From assembly GCA_039738635.1 (NCBI GenBank), contig JBCLLN010000028.1, forward strand, positions 1-5,450: a DNA stretch of 5,450 nucleotides, read 5' to 3'. A program made the translations under genes and the position numbers. The notes under the pieces are model-generated. The model searched no databases. It worked only from the letters and a program-made list of their open reading frames with translations, and was not told the origin of the DNA. Shown here piece by piece: positions 4,204-5,450 of this stretch. The stretch comes from JBCLLP01 sp039738635. GTDB lineage: Bacteria; Patescibacteriota; Saccharimonadia; CAILAD01; BJGX01. The stretch's first letter is position 1; every line of letters begins with the position of its first letter.

Positions 4204-5379
4204 ATGCAAAAGCTCTCTAGTCAACAAGCCAAGGCCCTAACTACTATCGGTAGCTGGCTCAAGGCCTACAATAATGGTGGGGTCCAGTACCTCACACTTG
4301 GTGGCTATGCCGGTACCGGTAAAACTACCCTGCTAGCGGTATTGCGCAAGGTCTTATTGGATAATTTGCCAGATATGAAGGTGGGTTTTGCGGCATTTAC
4401 AGGCAAGGCCAGCCTAGTGCTAAAGCGCCGGCTTCGCCAAGACAAAATGCTCCATAGCGGAGATAGCGTATCAACCCTCCATAGCCTGATGTACTTCACA
4501 GATAGCCCTACCGACGGAATACCTAAATGGCGCAGGCGCGACGAGCTAAAGGTAGATATTATAATTGTCGATGAGGCCAGTATGGTTAGTGAGGAGTTGT
4601 GGCAGGACCTACTAAGCTTTGGTAAACCCGTACTGGCAGTCGGTGATCACGGCCAGCTCCCACCTATTGGCAATAGCTTTAATTTAATGCTAGAACCCAA
4701 CATTAAGCTCAGCCAAATATGGCGTCAAGCTAGCGATAGCCCAATTATAGCGGTCGCCTCTATGGCCAGGAAGACTGGCATAATACCTATTAAGTCCTAT
4801 GGCCAGGGCGTGGAAAAGCTCAGCCTCAGCGATCCATTAACCGGAGATGTGATAGAAGAAATATTCCAGAGCCATAACGCCGATACTCTAATACTCTGTG
4901 GCTATAATCACACCCGCCAAAAACTCAACAGCCATATCCGCCAGCTAAAAGGCTTTCAAAGCCCCGACCCTCAGGCCAACGATTCAATAGTTTGCTTGCG
5001 TAATAACCGCGAAACTGGACTTAGCAATGGCCAGCTAGGGATTATTGAGTCAATCAGCGCCCTAGCTGATGATGAAGAAAACCTGTGGTGGCTAATAACA
5101 GCTGATTTTGATGGTGTCAAATTTAACGGTTATGCTCCTAGAGAACAATTTGGTGCTGCTAGTACCATCCAATCCCTACCTAAAAGACCCAAGGGCGATA
5201 CAATCGGCTTATTTGATTTTGGCTACGGACTAACGGTCCATAAGGCGCAAGGCTCTCAAGCCAAGCGAGTGCTAATTTTTGAGGAGCGCTTCGCAAAGAT
5301 GACTCAAGATGAATGGCAACGCTGGCTATATACCGCCGTAACGCGCGCCGAACAAGAACTCTATATAGTAGGGTACTAG
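4204..5379 (+). CDS. RecD/Dda-like superfamily 1B DNA helicase
   Basis: This is an ATP-dependent DNA motor, by family probably 5'-to-3', likely acting in repair, replication restart or recombination; its exact pathway cannot be read from the sequence. The SF1 motifs are complete in 391 residues. Q-motif-like LSSQQAKAL is at 4-12, Walker A GYAGTGKTT at 34-42, motif Ia FTGKAS at 65-70 and Walker B IVDEASM at 121-127. GDHGQLPPI (148-156, motif III), QIWRQ (171-175), GYGLTVHKAQGSQ (340-352, motif V) and YTAVTRAEQ (376-384, motif VI) follow. An SH3-like insertion with N-G-Q-L-G-I (275-280) lies between the RecA-like halves, as in RecD2 and T4 Dda. It lacks the N-terminal extension of RecD2, so it is the short Dda-like form. 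It is not next to recB or recC, so recD is not assigned. A phage origin is possible but unsupported by the neighbours. Confidence 0.92.
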   Translation: MQKLSSQQAKALTTIGSWLKAYNNGGVQYLTLGGYAGTGKTTLLAVLRKVLLDNLPDMKVGFAAFTGKASLVLKRRLRQDKMLHSGDSVSTLHSLMYFTDSPTDGIPKWRRRDELKVDIIIVDEASMVSEELWQDLLSFGKPVLAVGDHGQLPPIGNSFNLMLEPNIKLSQIWRQASDSPIIAVASMARKTGIIPIKSYGQGVEKLSLSDPLTGDVIEEIFQSHNADTLILCGYNHTRQKLNSHIRQLKGFQSPDPQANDSIVCLRNNRETGLSNGQLGIIESISALADDEENLWWLITADFDGVKFNGYAPREQFGAASTIQSLPKRPKGDTIGLFDFGYGLTVHKAQGSQAKRVLIFEERFAKMTQDEWQRWLYTAVTRAEQELYIVGY

Positions 5380-5389
5380 GCTATTAGCT

Positions 5390-5408
5390 ATTACTTTTGA
5401 CAGCAAAA
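5390..5408 (+). repeat. Edge motif copy 2
   Basis: ATTACTTTTGACAGCAAAA begins 11 bp after the helicase stop and is identical over 19 bp to copy 3, 29 bp downstream. It shares 15 bp with copy 1, which lies after parB. It contains TTGACA (5397-5402). The base 17 nt later begins TTACTT, a poor -10, so this copy alone is not a convincing promoter. A weak 4-bp stem (GGCT/AGCT) precedes it, placing its TTTT where a terminator T run would be. Confidence 0.65.
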
Positions 5409-5418
5409 ATTTATACTC

Positions 5419-5442
5419 ATTACTTTTGACAGCAAAAGTAAT
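5419..5442 (+). repeat. Edge motif copy 3, extended palindrome
   Basis: This copy has 10-bp perfect arms, ATTACTTTTG (5419-5428) and CAAAAGTAAT (5433-5442), around ACAG. Its TTGACA (5426-5431) would place a -10 at the very end of, or just past, the window (about 5449 onward), after the AT-rich spacer. It could therefore be the -35 of a promoter for the next plus-strand gene, or a dyad-symmetric protein-binding site. Confidence 0.65.
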
Positions 5443-5450
5443 TAAATAAT

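Noticed and set aside
5390..5450. CRISPR array
   Set aside because: Only two units 29 bp apart with a 10-bp gap between repeats, no cas genes, and the third copy lies 5 kb away in inverted orientation.
1..5450. Transposon with terminal inverted repeats, suggested by inverted edge motifs
   Set aside because: The interior is core housekeeping genes, there is no transposase or target duplication, and the motif also appears in tandem at one end.

Overview
The window looks like a piece of a compact, moderately AT-rich bacterial chromosome. It carries five intact recognisable genes (parB, parA, rplU, trxB and a small SF1 helicase) and one unrecognised repeat protein. TGA is read as a stop (it ends trxB), so this is not a lineage that recodes TGA. 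Short intergenic gaps, near-leaderless genes, an rplU without rpmA beside it and a stand-alone RecD/Dda-like helicase would fit a reduced-genome group such as Patescibacteria/CPR (for example Saccharibacteria). That placement is inference; nothing in the window proves it. I see no tRNA, rRNA, CRISPR array, transposase or integrase.

Layout. Positions 40-1700 (minus strand) hold a parA-parB chromosome-partition operon with TAATG stop/start coupling between the genes. Positions 1807-2493 (minus) hold an unrecognised 228-residue protein whose C-terminal half is four tandem 21-residue repeats. Positions 2494-2843 are a 350-bp non-coding stretch with a bidirectional terminator-like hairpin, a very strong 15-bp perfect hairpin, and a cluster of promoter-like elements leading into rplU. 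rplU (2844-3158, plus) converges on trxB (3164-4099, minus) with only 5 bp between their stop codons. trxB is divergent from the helicase gene (4204-5379, plus) across a 104-bp promoter region. Both edges of the window carry copies of a short motif (CTTTTGACAGCAAAA), each just past the end of a gene and reading in that gene's direction.

How it works together. ParA and ParB form the ATPase and CTP-dependent clamp of a chromosome segregation system. bL21 is a 50S ribosomal protein, TrxB reduces thioredoxin with NADPH, and the helicase is probably a 5'-to-3' DNA repair or replication motor. The genes do not form one pathway; this is ordinary core-genome sequence. The most informative signal is regulatory. 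parA, trxB and the helicase gene each have an extended -10 box (TGN then TATAAT or TACAAT) ending 6-9 nt before the start codon, which predicts leaderless or nearly leaderless mRNAs. parB (second in an operon) and rplU (41-nt leader) instead have Shine-Dalgarno sequences. I found no convincing evidence of a new multi-gene system. The items most worth checking are the leaderless promoter architecture, the edge motif, the strong hairpin at 2620-2654 and the repeat protein.
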